NCBI RefSeq assembly: GCF_036227265.1
Contig: NZ_CP109446.1
Location: 8,139,001-8,203,000, forward strand
Direction of reading: 5' to 3'
Length of the DNA stretch: 64,000 nt
Source of the DNA: Streptomyces sp. NBC_01476
GTDB lineage: Bacteria > Actinomycetota > Actinomycetes > Streptomycetales > Streptomycetaceae
The translations under genes were made by a program, and so were the position numbers. The notes under the pieces were generated by a model. That model was not told the origin of the DNA. It made no database searches and saw nothing but the letters and a program-made list of their open reading frames with translations. Positions 43,334 through 51,016 of the stretch are shown here, one piece after another. Each line of letters opens with the position of its first letter. Position 1 is the first letter of the stretch.

Positions 43334-44320
43334 ATGGAACTTCACGTCCTGGGACTCGGCCCTGAAACAGAACACGTCTACGCGGCCCTCGTCGGCCGTC
43401 CGCGCAGCACCGCCTCCCAACTCGCCGGCGCCTGCGGCACCACCACCGGCGCGACCGCCAAAGCGCTTGCCACGCTGGTCGCGCAGGGCCTGGCGATCCG
43501 GGCCGCCGGACGGCCGACCCGGTTCACCGCCGCGCCGCCCGATGTCGCGGTGACCACGCTGATCCATGAGCGCGAGCACCAACTGGACGCCGCCCGCGCG
43601 CTGGTGCAGCGCCTCGCCGAGACACACCGGGAGGCCAACCGGATCAGCCACCCCGACATCGCCGTCGACGTGCTCACCGACCGCGAGGACATCAGCGCCG
43701 CCGCGCACCGGCTGACCGCCGAAGCCCGCCGCGAGGTCCGCGCCTTCGACCGCCCGCCCTACGTCGACCGCCCCGGCAGCAATCTGCGCAACCAGCTCAG
43801 CCGGCAGCGCACCGGCATCGTGCACCGGGTGATCTACACCCGTGACGCCGTCGCCTGGCCCGGACGGCTGCTCGGTGACATCGTGCCCAGTGTGAAGGCG
43901 GGCGAACAGGCCAGGGTCCGGGCCGAGTTGCCACTGAAGCTGGTGATCCGCGACGACGAGTCGGCGCTCATCCCGCTGAGCCTGGCGCCCGGCGGTCACG
44001 CACTGGCCTACCTCATCCACCGCTCGCCGATTCTGACAGCCCTGGAAGCGCTCTTCGAAGCGGAGTGGGACCGGGCGGTGGCACTCGGCGTACCCGGCGC
44101 CGCACAGGTGCCGGCGGCCGACGCGCCCGACCTGCCCGACGCCGAAACCCGGTTGCTGCTCAGCTTGTTGATCTCGGGTCTCACCGACGCGGCCATCGGC
44201 CGGGCCCAGGGCTGGAGTCCTCGTACCACGCAGCGCCGCATCCAGCGGCTGATGACCGCCCTCGGCGCCGCCACCCGTTTCCAGGCCGCCCTCATCGCCT
44301 CCCGGCGCGGCTGGATCTGA
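43334..44320 (+). CDS. TrmB-like/LuxR-type transcriptional regulator
   Basis: A 328-residue regulator with DNA-binding regions at both ends. Residues 1-75 form a TrmB-like winged helix (RSTASQLAGACGTTTGATAKALATLV), the middle has a phospholipase-D-like fold region (RREVRAFDRPPYV), and residues 265-328 form a LuxR-type helix-turn-helix (ISGLTDAAIGRAQGWSPRTTQRRIQRLM). ATG 43334 is preceded by GGGAGAGAG. It is divergent from the large secreted protease gene; in Streptomyces this regulator class is often found beside secreted protease genes, so control of that gene is likely. Confidence 0.85.
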   Translation: MELHVLGLGPETEHVYAALVGRPRSTASQLAGACGTTTGATAKALATLVAQGLAIRAAGRPTRFTAAPPDVAVTTLIHEREHQLDAARALVQRLAETHREANRISHPDIAVDVLTDREDISAAAHRLTAEARREVRAFDRPPYVDRPGSNLRNQLSRQRTGIVHRVIYTRDAVAWPGRLLGDIVPSVKAGEQARVRAELPLKLVIRDDESALIPLSLAPGGHALAYLIHRSPILTALEALFEAEWDRAVALGVPGAAQVPAADAPDLPDAETRLLLSLLISGLTDAAIGRAQGWSPRTTQRRIQRLMTALGAATRFQAALIASRRGWI

Positions 44321-44499
44321 CCCTCCGTCGTCTCCTCGGGTTCTGACCCGCTCCTGGACCGGCCCCGCAAGGCGGAGAGCATCACGCTGCGCGCCGCCCA
44401 TCCGGAGAACGGCAGGTCCAGATGGCCGAGGGCGTGCCGGGCCGCGGCCGTACCCGCCCGCCCGCACGCCTGCGGACCTCTACCGCCCCGGGGACCGGC

Positions 44500-45468
44500 T
44501 CACTGGTAGTAGCTGCGCTGCCAGCGGTGCCGGGCGAGCACCGCGAGCCGGTCGGCGTCGAGCAGCCGGCCGTCGCTGACCGCGGCGTTGCGCTCGGCGT
44601 TCCGGACGGTCCGCATGCCCGGGATGACCGTGGAGACCGCCGGAGCACTCAGCACGTACCGCAGCGCCGTCTCCGCCAGCTCCTCCGGGGCGATGCCCAG
44701 GTCGGCGGTGAGCGCGTCGACGTGCCGCTCCACCTCGGCGGGGCGGTCGCCCTTGAAGTACCGGTTGCGGAAGTCACCGGGCGGGAACGTCGTTCCGGCG
44801 GTGATCCGGCCGGTGAGGCCGCCCTCGTCGAGCGGCACCCGGACGATGACCCCGACGCCGTGCTCCTCGCACGCGGGGAACAGCGCGTCGGCCGGCGCCT
44901 GGTCGAAGATGTTGTAGATCACCTGCACGGTGTCCACCGCGCCACTGCGGACCAGGGCCAGGGCGTTGTCCGGCTCGTGGTCGTTGATCGACACGCCGAA
45001 GAGGCGGAGCTTGCCCTCCTCCTTCAGCGCGGTCACCGTCTCCAGCCAGTCCCCGCGCCCTACCCACTCGTCGCTCCACACGTGGAACTGCACCACGTCG
45101 AAGTGGTCGAGGCCGCTGGCCCGCAGACTGGTCTCCAGGCTCTGCCGGATGTGCGTCCCCGGAAAGGTCTCCGCCGGGTCCAGACCGCCGGGTGCGGGCC
45201 ACTTCCCGTTCAGCGGCGGCACCTTGGTGGCCACCAGCACCTCGTCCTTGCCGGCCCGCTCCCGCACCGCCTTCCCGACGATCCGCTCGCTCTCGCCGTA
45301 CCCGCGGGCGGTGTCGATCAGATTCACCCCGAGGTCCAGCGCCCGGTGCAGTGCCCGCAGCGACTCGTCCTCGTCGGCCCCGATCCAGGCGTCACCGCCG
45401 ATTCCCCACGCCCCGTACCCGATCTCGGACACACTCAGCCCGCTGCGTCCCAGCTTCCGATACCGCAT
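44500..45468 (-). CDS. Aldo/keto reductase
   Basis: A 322-residue NADPH-dependent reductase with TIM-barrel fold. The catalytic tetrad is visible: Asp in NLIDTARGYGESE, the following Tyr, Lys in VATKVP and His in VVQFHVWSDEW. The C-terminal STVIPGMRTVRNAERN binds the cofactor. ATG 45468 is preferred to GTG 45477 because GGAGGGG stands 8 bases before it. Substrate unknown; it may be part of a stress response, but it lacks a visible link to the neighbouring genes. Confidence 0.9.
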   Translation of the reverse strand: MRYRKLGRSGLSVSEIGYGAWGIGGDAWIGADEDESLRALHRALDLGVNLIDTARGYGESERIVGKAVRERAGKDEVLVATKVPPLNGKWPAPGGLDPAETFPGTHIRQSLETSLRASGLDHFDVVQFHVWSDEWVGRGDWLETVTALKEEGKLRLFGVSINDHEPDNALALVRSGAVDTVQVIYNIFDQAPADALFPACEEHGVGVIVRVPLDEGGLTGRITAGTTFPPGDFRNRYFKGDRPAEVERHVDALTADLGIAPEELAETALRYVLSAPAVSTVIPGMRTVRNAERNAAVSDGRLLDADRLAVLARHRWQRSYYQ

Positions 45469-45607
45469 GCTCGTCACCCCTCCACGCCGTCACCGGCCCA
45501 AGATCTTCTCCGGCCACTCCGACCGTAACCCCTCCGCCCGCCCCCACCCCCGCCAGGTGCCACCCCCCACCACAGGCGGCCACGACGAGGACGTGAACAG
45601 CACAGCG

Positions 45608-45632
45608 GGGCACCGCCGGTGTGGCGGTGCCC
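45608..45632 (-). terminator. Hairpin terminator after the DoxX gene
   Basis: Perfect 10-bp stem GGGCACCGCC (45608-45617) / GGCGGTGCCC (45623-45632) with a 5-base loop, about 40 bases beyond the DoxX stop. The adjacent G-rich strand repeats GGTGCGGTGCCCTGGGG. Confidence 0.7.
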
Positions 45633-45673
45633 TGGGGGGTGCGGTGCCCTGGGGTGCGGGGTGGGGGTGGGGG

Positions 45674-46285
45674 TCAGAGGAGCCAGCGGGTGCGGTGGAC
45701 GAAGGGGATCTTGGCCCAGATGCGGCCGAGGCCCCAGGTGTTTCCGGCGTAGACGACCGCGAGGAGGATCATGACGAGGGCGTAGAGGAAGTGGTAGTCG
45801 ACCAGGGGGTTGGAGGAGCCGCTGGGGTCGCCGTTGGACAGGTGCTGGGCGAGCGGCCATTCGGCGGCCCACATCATGGCCATGAGGATGGTGCCGCCGA
45901 TGGCGGTGATGCGCAGGGCGACGCCGGTGATCAGGGCGATGCCGAGGCCGAGGAGGGCGAGCATGAACATCCAGTCGGTCCAGGTCTGGCCGGCGATGGT
46001 GTGGAAGAAGGACTGGAGGGGGCCGGCGGAGACGTTGGAGAGGAAGCCCTTGGTGGGGGAGCCGCCGTCGGTCCAGCCTTTGCCGGTGGCGGTGGCGTAG
46101 TGCCAGCCGAAGAGCTTGTCGAGGAAGGCCCACAGGAAGATGAAGCCGGTGGCGATCCGGACGACGGCGGCGGCCTTGGCGGCTATGGGGGTCATGACGG
46201 CGCCGTGGCGGGGGGCGGTCTGCGCGGCCTGGACGTCGGTGACCTGCATGCTCGGGTGGAGACGGTCTTCCTGGTGGACGGCCAC
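45674..46285 (-). CDS. DoxX/DoxD-family membrane protein
   Basis: A 203-residue protein with four predicted membrane helices (RIATGFIFLWAFLDKLFGW, MFMLALLGLGIALITGVAL, GTILMAMMWAAEWPL, FLYALVMILLAVVYAG). The first helix with FLDKLFGW is the DoxX signature, and the loop WTDGGSPTKGFLSN is typical of the larger actinobacterial members. GTG 46285 is preceded by GAGGAG. Two DevR-type palindromes lie in its upstream region, which suggests it belongs to the hypoxia/dormancy block to the right; related proteins pass electrons to quinones. Confidence 0.85.
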   Translation of the reverse strand: MAVHQEDRLHPSMQVTDVQAAQTAPRHGAVMTPIAAKAAAVVRIATGFIFLWAFLDKLFGWHYATATGKGWTDGGSPTKGFLSNVSAGPLQSFFHTIAGQTWTDWMFMLALLGLGIALITGVALRITAIGGTILMAMMWAAEWPLAQHLSNGDPSGSSNPLVDYHFLYALVMILLAVVYAGNTWGLGRIWAKIPFVHRTRWLL

Positions 46286-46363
46286 GGCGGGCTCCTCGGT
46301 CGGTGGTGGTGTGTTCGTTCGGTGACACCATCACTGTCCCGCCCGGGGGGTGGTGGCCGCTGG

Positions 46364-46398
46364 GGGCCGACGTCCCGACCCCGGGGGCCGAACGGCCC
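46364..46398. promoter_or_regulatory. Two DevR-type palindromes upstream of doxX
   Basis: GGGCCGACGTCCC (46364-46376) and the exact palindrome GGGCCGAACGGCCC (46385-46398) are 21 bp apart, start to start, about two helical turns, as expected for cooperative dimers. The second is identical to the site before the nitroreductase gene at 49918-49931. Confidence 0.65.
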
Positions 46399-46536
46399 TG
46401 CGTTCCCACCCCACTTGGAAGCACCGGTCGGAAACACCCGGGTGGGAACGCGCCACGTCGGAAGCACACCGAAAGCACGCCCAGAGCAACGGACGCCGGA
46501 CCCGGGCGCCCCCCGTACCCGCAGCCGGGCGGACCA

Positions 46537-47385
46537 CTACCCCTCCACCACCGGGACGATCGCCACCGAGCAGGACGAGTGGTGGAGCAACGCATGGGTC
46601 ACCGGGCCGAGTTGGATGCCGCGCCGGGAATGCCGCCGATGGGCCGCGATCACCACGAGATCCGCGTTCGCGGTCGCCTCGATGAGAGCCCGGCACGGGG
46701 TGGACCGTATCGACCGGATCTGCACCGGCAGCCGCGGATAGGCCGTACGCAGCGGCGTGACGATCTGACCGGGGAACGCGGCTTTCGCGGCGGCCTGACG
46801 GGCGACCCGCTCCGCCACCGGCTCGGCGGCGAAGGAACCCGGCGTCCCGTTCGCTGACTGCCGGTACGTCCACGCGTGCAGCACCTCCAGCCGCGCCCCG
46901 CGCTGACCGGCCTCCTCGAAGGCGAACAGGGCCGCGTCCGCGTCGTCGTCGCTCTCCAGCCCGAGCAGCACCCCGCCCGGGCGGTCCCGCCGGAGGTCGC
47001 CGCGCACGTCCCCGCCCCGCACCACAAGAACGGGCCCGTCCGCGTGGGCCGCCAGGCGCTGGCTCACCGAGTGCATCAGCAGCCCGGCGAACCCACCGAG
47101 GCCCCGGGTGCCGACGACGGTGAGCGCCGCGCTCCGGCCCCGCTCGGCCAGCACCTCCGCGGGGTCGCCGACCACCGCGGTCATCACCACGGGCAGCCCG
47201 GGGCTGCGCTCGCCGACCCGCGTGGCCGCCGACCGCAGGATCGGGCCGGACTCGTCGACGTCCGCGACGCAGTAGACCAACTCCAGCTCGGCTCCGCGCA
47301 GTCGCGCCTCCACGGCCGCCGCGTCCAGTGCCTCGAAAGACGTCGGCGACCCGTCCACTCCGACGACCACGCGATTCGCGCTCAT
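46537..47385 (-). CDS. Universal stress protein (two Usp domains)
   Basis: A 282-residue soluble protein with two tandem Usp domains. The first (about 1-140) begins NRVVVGVDGSPTSFEAL and ends with the ATP-binding VVGTRGLGGFAGLLMHSVSQRL and PVLVV; the second (about 150-282) has a weakened ATP motif, VVIAAHRR. ATG 47385 follows GGAGGGAG. Two-domain Usp proteins are core members of the mycobacterial DosR and Streptomyces OsdR regulons. It is divergent from the Rv1733c-like gene, with a DevR-type site between them. Confidence 0.9.
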   Translation of the reverse strand: MSANRVVVGVDGSPTSFEALDAAAVEARLRGAELELVYCVADVDESGPILRSAATRVGERSPGLPVVMTAVVGDPAEVLAERGRSAALTVVGTRGLGGFAGLLMHSVSQRLAAHADGPVLVVRGGDVRGDLRRDRPGGVLLGLESDDDADAALFAFEEAGQRGARLEVLHAWTYRQSANGTPGSFAAEPVAERVARQAAAKAAFPGQIVTPLRTAYPRLPVQIRSIRSTPCRALIEATANADLVVIAAHRRHSRRGIQLGPVTHALLHHSSCSVAIVPVVEG

Positions 47386-47493
47386 GCCCGCTCCCTCCAT
47401 CGATGGGTTCTCCCTCCCGATCCTCCGGGCGGCACCCGTTCCCGGGCAGGGCCGGGCGAGACCCGCCGATGGGTCCGAGTCGCCCCGGCGGCA

Positions 47494-47507
47494 GGGCCGT
47501 TCGGCTC
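47494..47507. promoter_or_regulatory. DevR-type site between usp and the Rv1733c-like gene
   Basis: GGGCCGTTCGGCTC on the plus strand reads GAGCCGAACGGCCC on the minus strand, one mismatch in the arm from GGGCCGAACGGCCC. It lies in the 210-bp divergent gap, about 110 bp from the usp start and 90 bp from the other, so it could serve both. Confidence 0.55.
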
Positions 47508-47595
47508 TCGGCAGCGGCCACCGCACCGAGGGAGCGTTAAGGACATCGGACGCGTCCGGCGGACCGGACCAGCACACGAGAGGAAGGGAACGGCC

Positions 47596-48153
47596 ATGAC
47601 ACACCGGGTATGGTTCTGGCGCCTGCGGCGCAATCCGCTGCGCCGGCCCTCGTACGCCATCGAGGCGTACGCCTTCCTCGCGGTGGTCCTCGCCGCGGTG
47701 GCCGGCGCCGCCCTCGCGGGACTCACGGTCGCGCACGGCGTGCAGCAGGAGTACGCACAGCAGCGGCTCGACCGGCACCCCGTCGCGGCCGTCGTCACCC
47801 AGGACGCCCCGGAGACCGTCGGCTACGCCGCCACACCCCGGGCCGGCGTCCGCTGGGCCGCACCGGACGGCACGGTCCGCACCGGCGTCGCCCGGGTGAC
47901 CGTCGGGGCGAAGACCGGCGACCCCACCACGGTATGGACCGACGACCGCGGCGCACTCGTCCCGGAGCCGCTGCCCGTCCCCGCCGCGCGGCTGCAGGCC
48001 GGCGTCACCGGCGTCTCCGTCGCGCTCGGTATCTGCGCGGCCGTCCTCATCGGCTGCGGGATCACCGCGAAGCTCGTCGATCTCCGGCGGGCCGAGCAGT
48101 GGGCCACCGCGTGGGCCGAGACCGGCCCCCGATGGGAGAACCGGAACGCCTGA
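47596..48153 (+). CDS. Rv1733c-family membrane protein
   Basis: A 185-residue protein with two transmembrane helices (AYAFLAVVLAAVAGAALAGLTV near residue 25 and VSVALGICAAVLIGCGITAKLV near residue 145) enclosing an extracytoplasmic domain with the family pattern HPVAAVV ... VRWAAPDG and a TVWTDDRG segment. The N-terminal WRLRRNPLRRPSYAIEAY is the hallmark of Rv1733c relatives, latency antigens controlled by DosR in Mycobacterium tuberculosis. ATG 47596 is preceded by GAGAGGAAGGG. Molecular function unknown. Confidence 0.87.
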   Translation: MTHRVWFWRLRRNPLRRPSYAIEAYAFLAVVLAAVAGAALAGLTVAHGVQQEYAQQRLDRHPVAAVVTQDAPETVGYAATPRAGVRWAAPDGTVRTGVARVTVGAKTGDPTTVWTDDRGALVPEPLPVPAARLQAGVTGVSVALGICAAVLIGCGITAKLVDLRRAEQWATAWAETGPRWENRNA

Positions 48154-48179
48154 ACCCGGCACGCACCGCACGCCCCACG

Positions 48180-48221
48180 CCGTACCCGATCCCCGCCCCA
48201 CCCCGTACCCGATCCCCGCCC
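48180..48221. repeat. 23-bp tandem repeat before the CBS gene
   Basis: CCGTACCCGATCCCCGCCC occurs at 48180-48198 and 48203-48221 in the short gap between the Rv1733c-like gene and the CBS gene. Confidence 0.6.
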
Positions 48222-48275
48222 ACGCCGGCCGCGCCCGAGCAGCCGGACCGCAACCACCAGAAGCAGGAGCACACC

Positions 48276-48998
48276 ATGAAGCACCGCAAGGTCGCCCACG
48301 TGATGACGAGCGACGTCATCCGGGTCGAGGCGCCGACCCCCTTCAAGGACGTCGCGGTCCTGCTCGCGCAGCACCGCATCAGCGGCGTACCGGTGGTCGA
48401 CGACGACGAGAAGGTCATCGGCGTCATCTCGGAGACGGACCTGCTGGTCCGGCAGGCACGCCTCGGCGGCGAGATTCCCACCCGGCGCCGGTGGCGGTGG
48501 ACGCCCGCCGCGCGCCGCTCGGCCGCGAAGGCCGAAGCGCTGACCGCGGGGCAGCTGATGTCCACACCGCCCGTCACGGTGCACGCGGACGACTCGATCG
48601 CCTTCTCCGCCCGCCTCATGGCCCAGCGCCGGGTCGAGCGGCTGCCGGTACTGGACGAGGAGGACCGGCTGGTCGGCATCGTCACCCGCCGCGACCTGCT
48701 GCAGGTCTTCCTGCGACCCGACGCCGAGATCCGGGAGAACGTCATCGAAGAGGTGGTGGGCCGGACCCTGTGGCTGGCCCCGAACGAGGTGGGCGTGAAG
48801 GTGGTGGACGGCGTGGTCACTCTGGACGGCCGGCTGGAGCGCGACAGCGAGGTCTCCGTCGCGGAGAACCTGACGGCGCGGATCGAGGGTGTGGTCGCCG
48901 TGGTGAGCCACCTCACCAGCCGTTTCGAGGACGCGCGCCTGCAGCCCGCCTCCTCGGCGGTGCACGGTGTCGCCGACGACTGGTTCCACAAGCCCTGA
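48276..48998 (+). CDS. CBS-pair plus BON domain protein
   Basis: A 240-residue soluble protein. Two CBS motifs (about 5-60: VAHVMTSDVIRVE, HRISGVPVVDDDEKVIGVIS; about 90-145: LMSTPPVTVHADDS, RRVERLPVLDEEDRLVGIVTRRD) form a Bateman module that senses adenosyl ligands. Residues 150-220 form a BON domain (EVGVKVVDGVVTLDGRLER). ATG 48276 is preceded by GCAGGAG. CBS proteins such as Rv2626c are strongly hypoxia-induced in mycobacteria, consistent with the surrounding genes. It probably shares a transcript with the Rv1733c-like gene. Confidence 0.9.
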   Translation: MKHRKVAHVMTSDVIRVEAPTPFKDVAVLLAQHRISGVPVVDDDEKVIGVISETDLLVRQARLGGEIPTRRRWRWTPAARRSAAKAEALTAGQLMSTPPVTVHADDSIAFSARLMAQRRVERLPVLDEEDRLVGIVTRRDLLQVFLRPDAEIRENVIEEVVGRTLWLAPNEVGVKVVDGVVTLDGRLERDSEVSVAENLTARIEGVVAVVSHLTSRFEDARLQPASSAVHGVADDWFHKP

Positions 48999-49109
48999 AC
49001 GCTTGTGGTGGCGGGAGCCGGCGCCCGCCGCATCCCGGCCGCCTCCCGTCCCGGCCGCCTTTCCATCGGCTCGGCGCCCACGGCACCCGGCGGCGCCGTG
49101 CCGCGACAG

Positions 49110-49142
49110 AGGTCCGTTCGGCCCTAGTGGCGGAACGGACCT
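49110..49142. promoter_or_regulatory. Extended DevR-type inverted repeat upstream of devR
   Basis: AGGTCCGTTC (49110-49119) and GAACGGACCT (49133-49142) are perfect 10-bp inverted arms; the left half also forms a near-palindrome GGTCCGTTCGGCCC (49111-49124). It lies about 65-95 bp before the response regulator start, so the regulator is probably autoregulated. Confidence 0.65.
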
Positions 49143-49205
49143 CCGAGCGATGATCGGAGGCCGGAGTCGGCGCACGGCCGGCAGACGACAGGGTGAAGGT
49201 CCGCT

Positions 49206-49910
49206 ATGAGCGAGGCACGGCAGTTTTCGGCACAGTCGCCGATCAGGGTCTTCCTGATGGACGACCACGAGGTCGTCCGCCGGGGAGTGCACGACCTGCT
49301 CGACGCCGAGCCGGACATCGAGGTGGTCGGCGAGGCCGGGACGGCCGATCACGCCCTGGCCCGCGGCCCGGCCCTGCGCCCGGACGTCGCCGTCCTGGAC
49401 GTACGGCTGCCGGACGGCGACGGCATCTCGGTCTGCCGCGACCTGCGCTCCGCCATGCCGGGCCTCGCCTGCCTCATGCTGACCTCCTTCGACGACGACG
49501 ATGCCCTCCTCGACGCGATCATGGCCGGCGCGGCCGGTTACGTACTGAAGCAGATCAAGGGCTCCGACCTGGTCTCGGCGGTCCGCACCGTCGCCGCCGG
49601 CCAGTCGATGCTCGACCCGGCCACCACCGCCCGGCTGATGAGCAGCCTGCGGGACGACATTCCCGGCGCCGACCCCGAGCAGGAGGCGCTGTCCGCGCTC
49701 TCCCCCCGCGAGCGCGAGATCCTCGGCCTGATCGGCGAGGGCCTCACCAACGGCCAGATCGGCAAGCAGCTGTACCTCTCCGAGAAGACGGTCAAGAACA
49801 ACGTCTCCCGGCTGCTGGCGAAGCTGGGCGTGGAACGCCGGATCCAGGCGGCCGTCATCGCCACCCAGGGCAGCGCGGCACCGGCCGTCGCCGACCGCGC
49901 GCACCGCTGA
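49206..49910 (+). CDS. NarL/LuxR-family response regulator, DevR/OsdR-like
   Basis: A 234-residue regulator. The receiver domain (about 12-130) has MDDHEVVRRGVHDLL, the phospho-acceptor in VAVLDVRLPDGDG, LMLTSFDDDDAL and YVLKQIKGSDL. The C-terminal LuxR-type domain (165-225) reads LSPREREILGLIGEGLTNGQ and KTVKNNVSRLLAKLGVERR, very close to DevR/DosR. ATG 49206 follows GGTGAAGG. A DevS-like kinase gene lies 1.8 kb downstream on the other strand. It likely binds the GGGCCGAACGGCCC palindromes around this block. Confidence 0.93.
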   Translation: MSEARQFSAQSPIRVFLMDDHEVVRRGVHDLLDAEPDIEVVGEAGTADHALARGPALRPDVAVLDVRLPDGDGISVCRDLRSAMPGLACLMLTSFDDDDALLDAIMAGAAGYVLKQIKGSDLVSAVRTVAAGQSMLDPATTARLMSSLRDDIPGADPEQEALSALSPREREILGLIGEGLTNGQIGKQLYLSEKTVKNNVSRLLAKLGVERRIQAAVIATQGSAAPAVADRAHR

Positions 49911-49917
49911 GCCACGA

Positions 49918-49931
49918 GGGCCGAACGGCCC
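49918..49931. promoter_or_regulatory. DevR-type palindrome upstream of the nitroreductase gene
   Basis: Exact GGGCCGAACGGCCC, 81 bp before the nitroreductase start and just after the devR stop; identical to 46385-46398. Confidence 0.7.
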
Positions 49932-50011
49932 ATTTGCCGGTAACCAACGGCCCCTGCCGACGCCTCCGCGCCGCCGCGACCCTGGAAACAGGACGGCCGA
50001 AGGAGAGCGAC

Positions 50012-51016
50012 ATGACCACCGCAACACTGGACGCGGCAATACTGGAGAAGCTGATCACCGCCGCCTCCGCGGCGCCCTCCATCCACAACACGCAGCCCTG
50101 GCGGTACCGGCTCGACCCGGACACCGCCACGATCGAGGTGCGGGCCGCCACCGAACGGGGACTGCGCCGGACCGACCCCTCGGGCCGCGCCCTCCACGTG
50201 TCGGTGGGCGCCGCGGTCTTCAATCTGCGCGTCGCGGTGGCGCACTTCGGCTGGGAGCCGGTGGTACGGCTGCTGCCCAGGCCGGCCGAACCTGACTTCC
50301 TCGCCGCGGTGCGCCCGGCCGGCGCGCCCCCGGGCGGTGAGGTCAGGCGCCAGGACATGTACGACGCCGTGTGGCGCCGGCACAGCAGCCGGCTGCCCTA
50401 CTCCGACCGGCCGATTCCGCCCGGGACACTGGCCGAGATCGCCGCGGCCGCCCGCGCCGAGGGAGCCGTACTGGAACTGCCCGGTCCCGCCGAGACCAGC
50501 CGCATCCTGCAGGTCACCGCCGAGGCCGAGCGGCGGGCCGTCAGCGACCCCGAGCGCCGCGCCGAGAGCCGGTCGTGGCTGCGGGAAGGGGAGTTCGACG
50601 GCATGCCGGGCGCGGTCCTCGGTCCGCTGGACGCGGGCGGGCACCTGCCGGTCCGGGACTTCGCCGCGCTGCGGGCGGCGGACCACCAGCCGCCGGCGCC
50701 CTTCGAGCGGCACCCGGTGATCGCGGTGCTCTCCACCGAGGGCGACAGCCCCGCGGACTGGCTGCGGGCCGGGCAGGCCCTGGAGCACGCCCTGCTCGTC
50801 GCCACCTCCCACCAGGTGCGGGCCTCCCTGCTCCACCAGGCCGTGGAGTGGTCGGACCTGCGGTGGGTCCTGCGCGACCCGCGTTTCGGCGTCGGGCACG
50901 TGCAGATGCTGATCCGGCTCGGCTACGGCCCGGAAGGGACAGCCAGCCCCCGCCGGCCCGCGCGGGACGTACTGGACGCCGGGGACGTACTGGACGCCGG
51001 CCGGGAGCGGTTCTAG
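50012..51016 (+). CDS. Acg-family FMN-binding nitroreductase-like protein
   Basis: A 334-residue protein of the Acg/Rv3131 group, nitroreductase-fold proteins with low or no reductase activity. The FMN region SAAPSIHNTQPWRYRLD is at the N-terminus, DPSGRALHVSVGAAVFNLRVAVAHFG follows near residue 55, and RRHSSRLPYSDRPIP near residue 125. ATG 50012 is preceded by AAGGAGAG. Acg relatives (Rv2032, Rv3127, Rv3131) are under DosR control, and a perfect copy of the palindrome is upstream here. They are thought to store or sequester flavin. Confidence 0.9.
   Translation: MTTATLDAAILEKLITAASAAPSIHNTQPWRYRLDPDTATIEVRAATERGLRRTDPSGRALHVSVGAAVFNLRVAVAHFGWEPVVRLLPRPAEPDFLAAVRPAGAPPGGEVRRQDMYDAVWRRHSSRLPYSDRPIPPGTLAEIAAAARAEGAVLELPGPAETSRILQVTAEAERRAVSDPERRAESRSWLREGEFDGMPGAVLGPLDAGGHLPVRDFAALRAADHQPPAPFERHPVIAVLSTEGDSPADWLRAGQALEHALLVATSHQVRASLLHQAVEWSDLRWVLRDPRFGVGHVQMLIRLGYGPEGTASPRRPARDVLDAGDVLDAGRERF

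Noticed and set aside
44321..44499. Possible gene remnant between the TrmB/LuxR regulator and the aldo/keto reductase
   Set aside because: No frame shows family similarity that I recognise and there is no start with a ribosome binding site.
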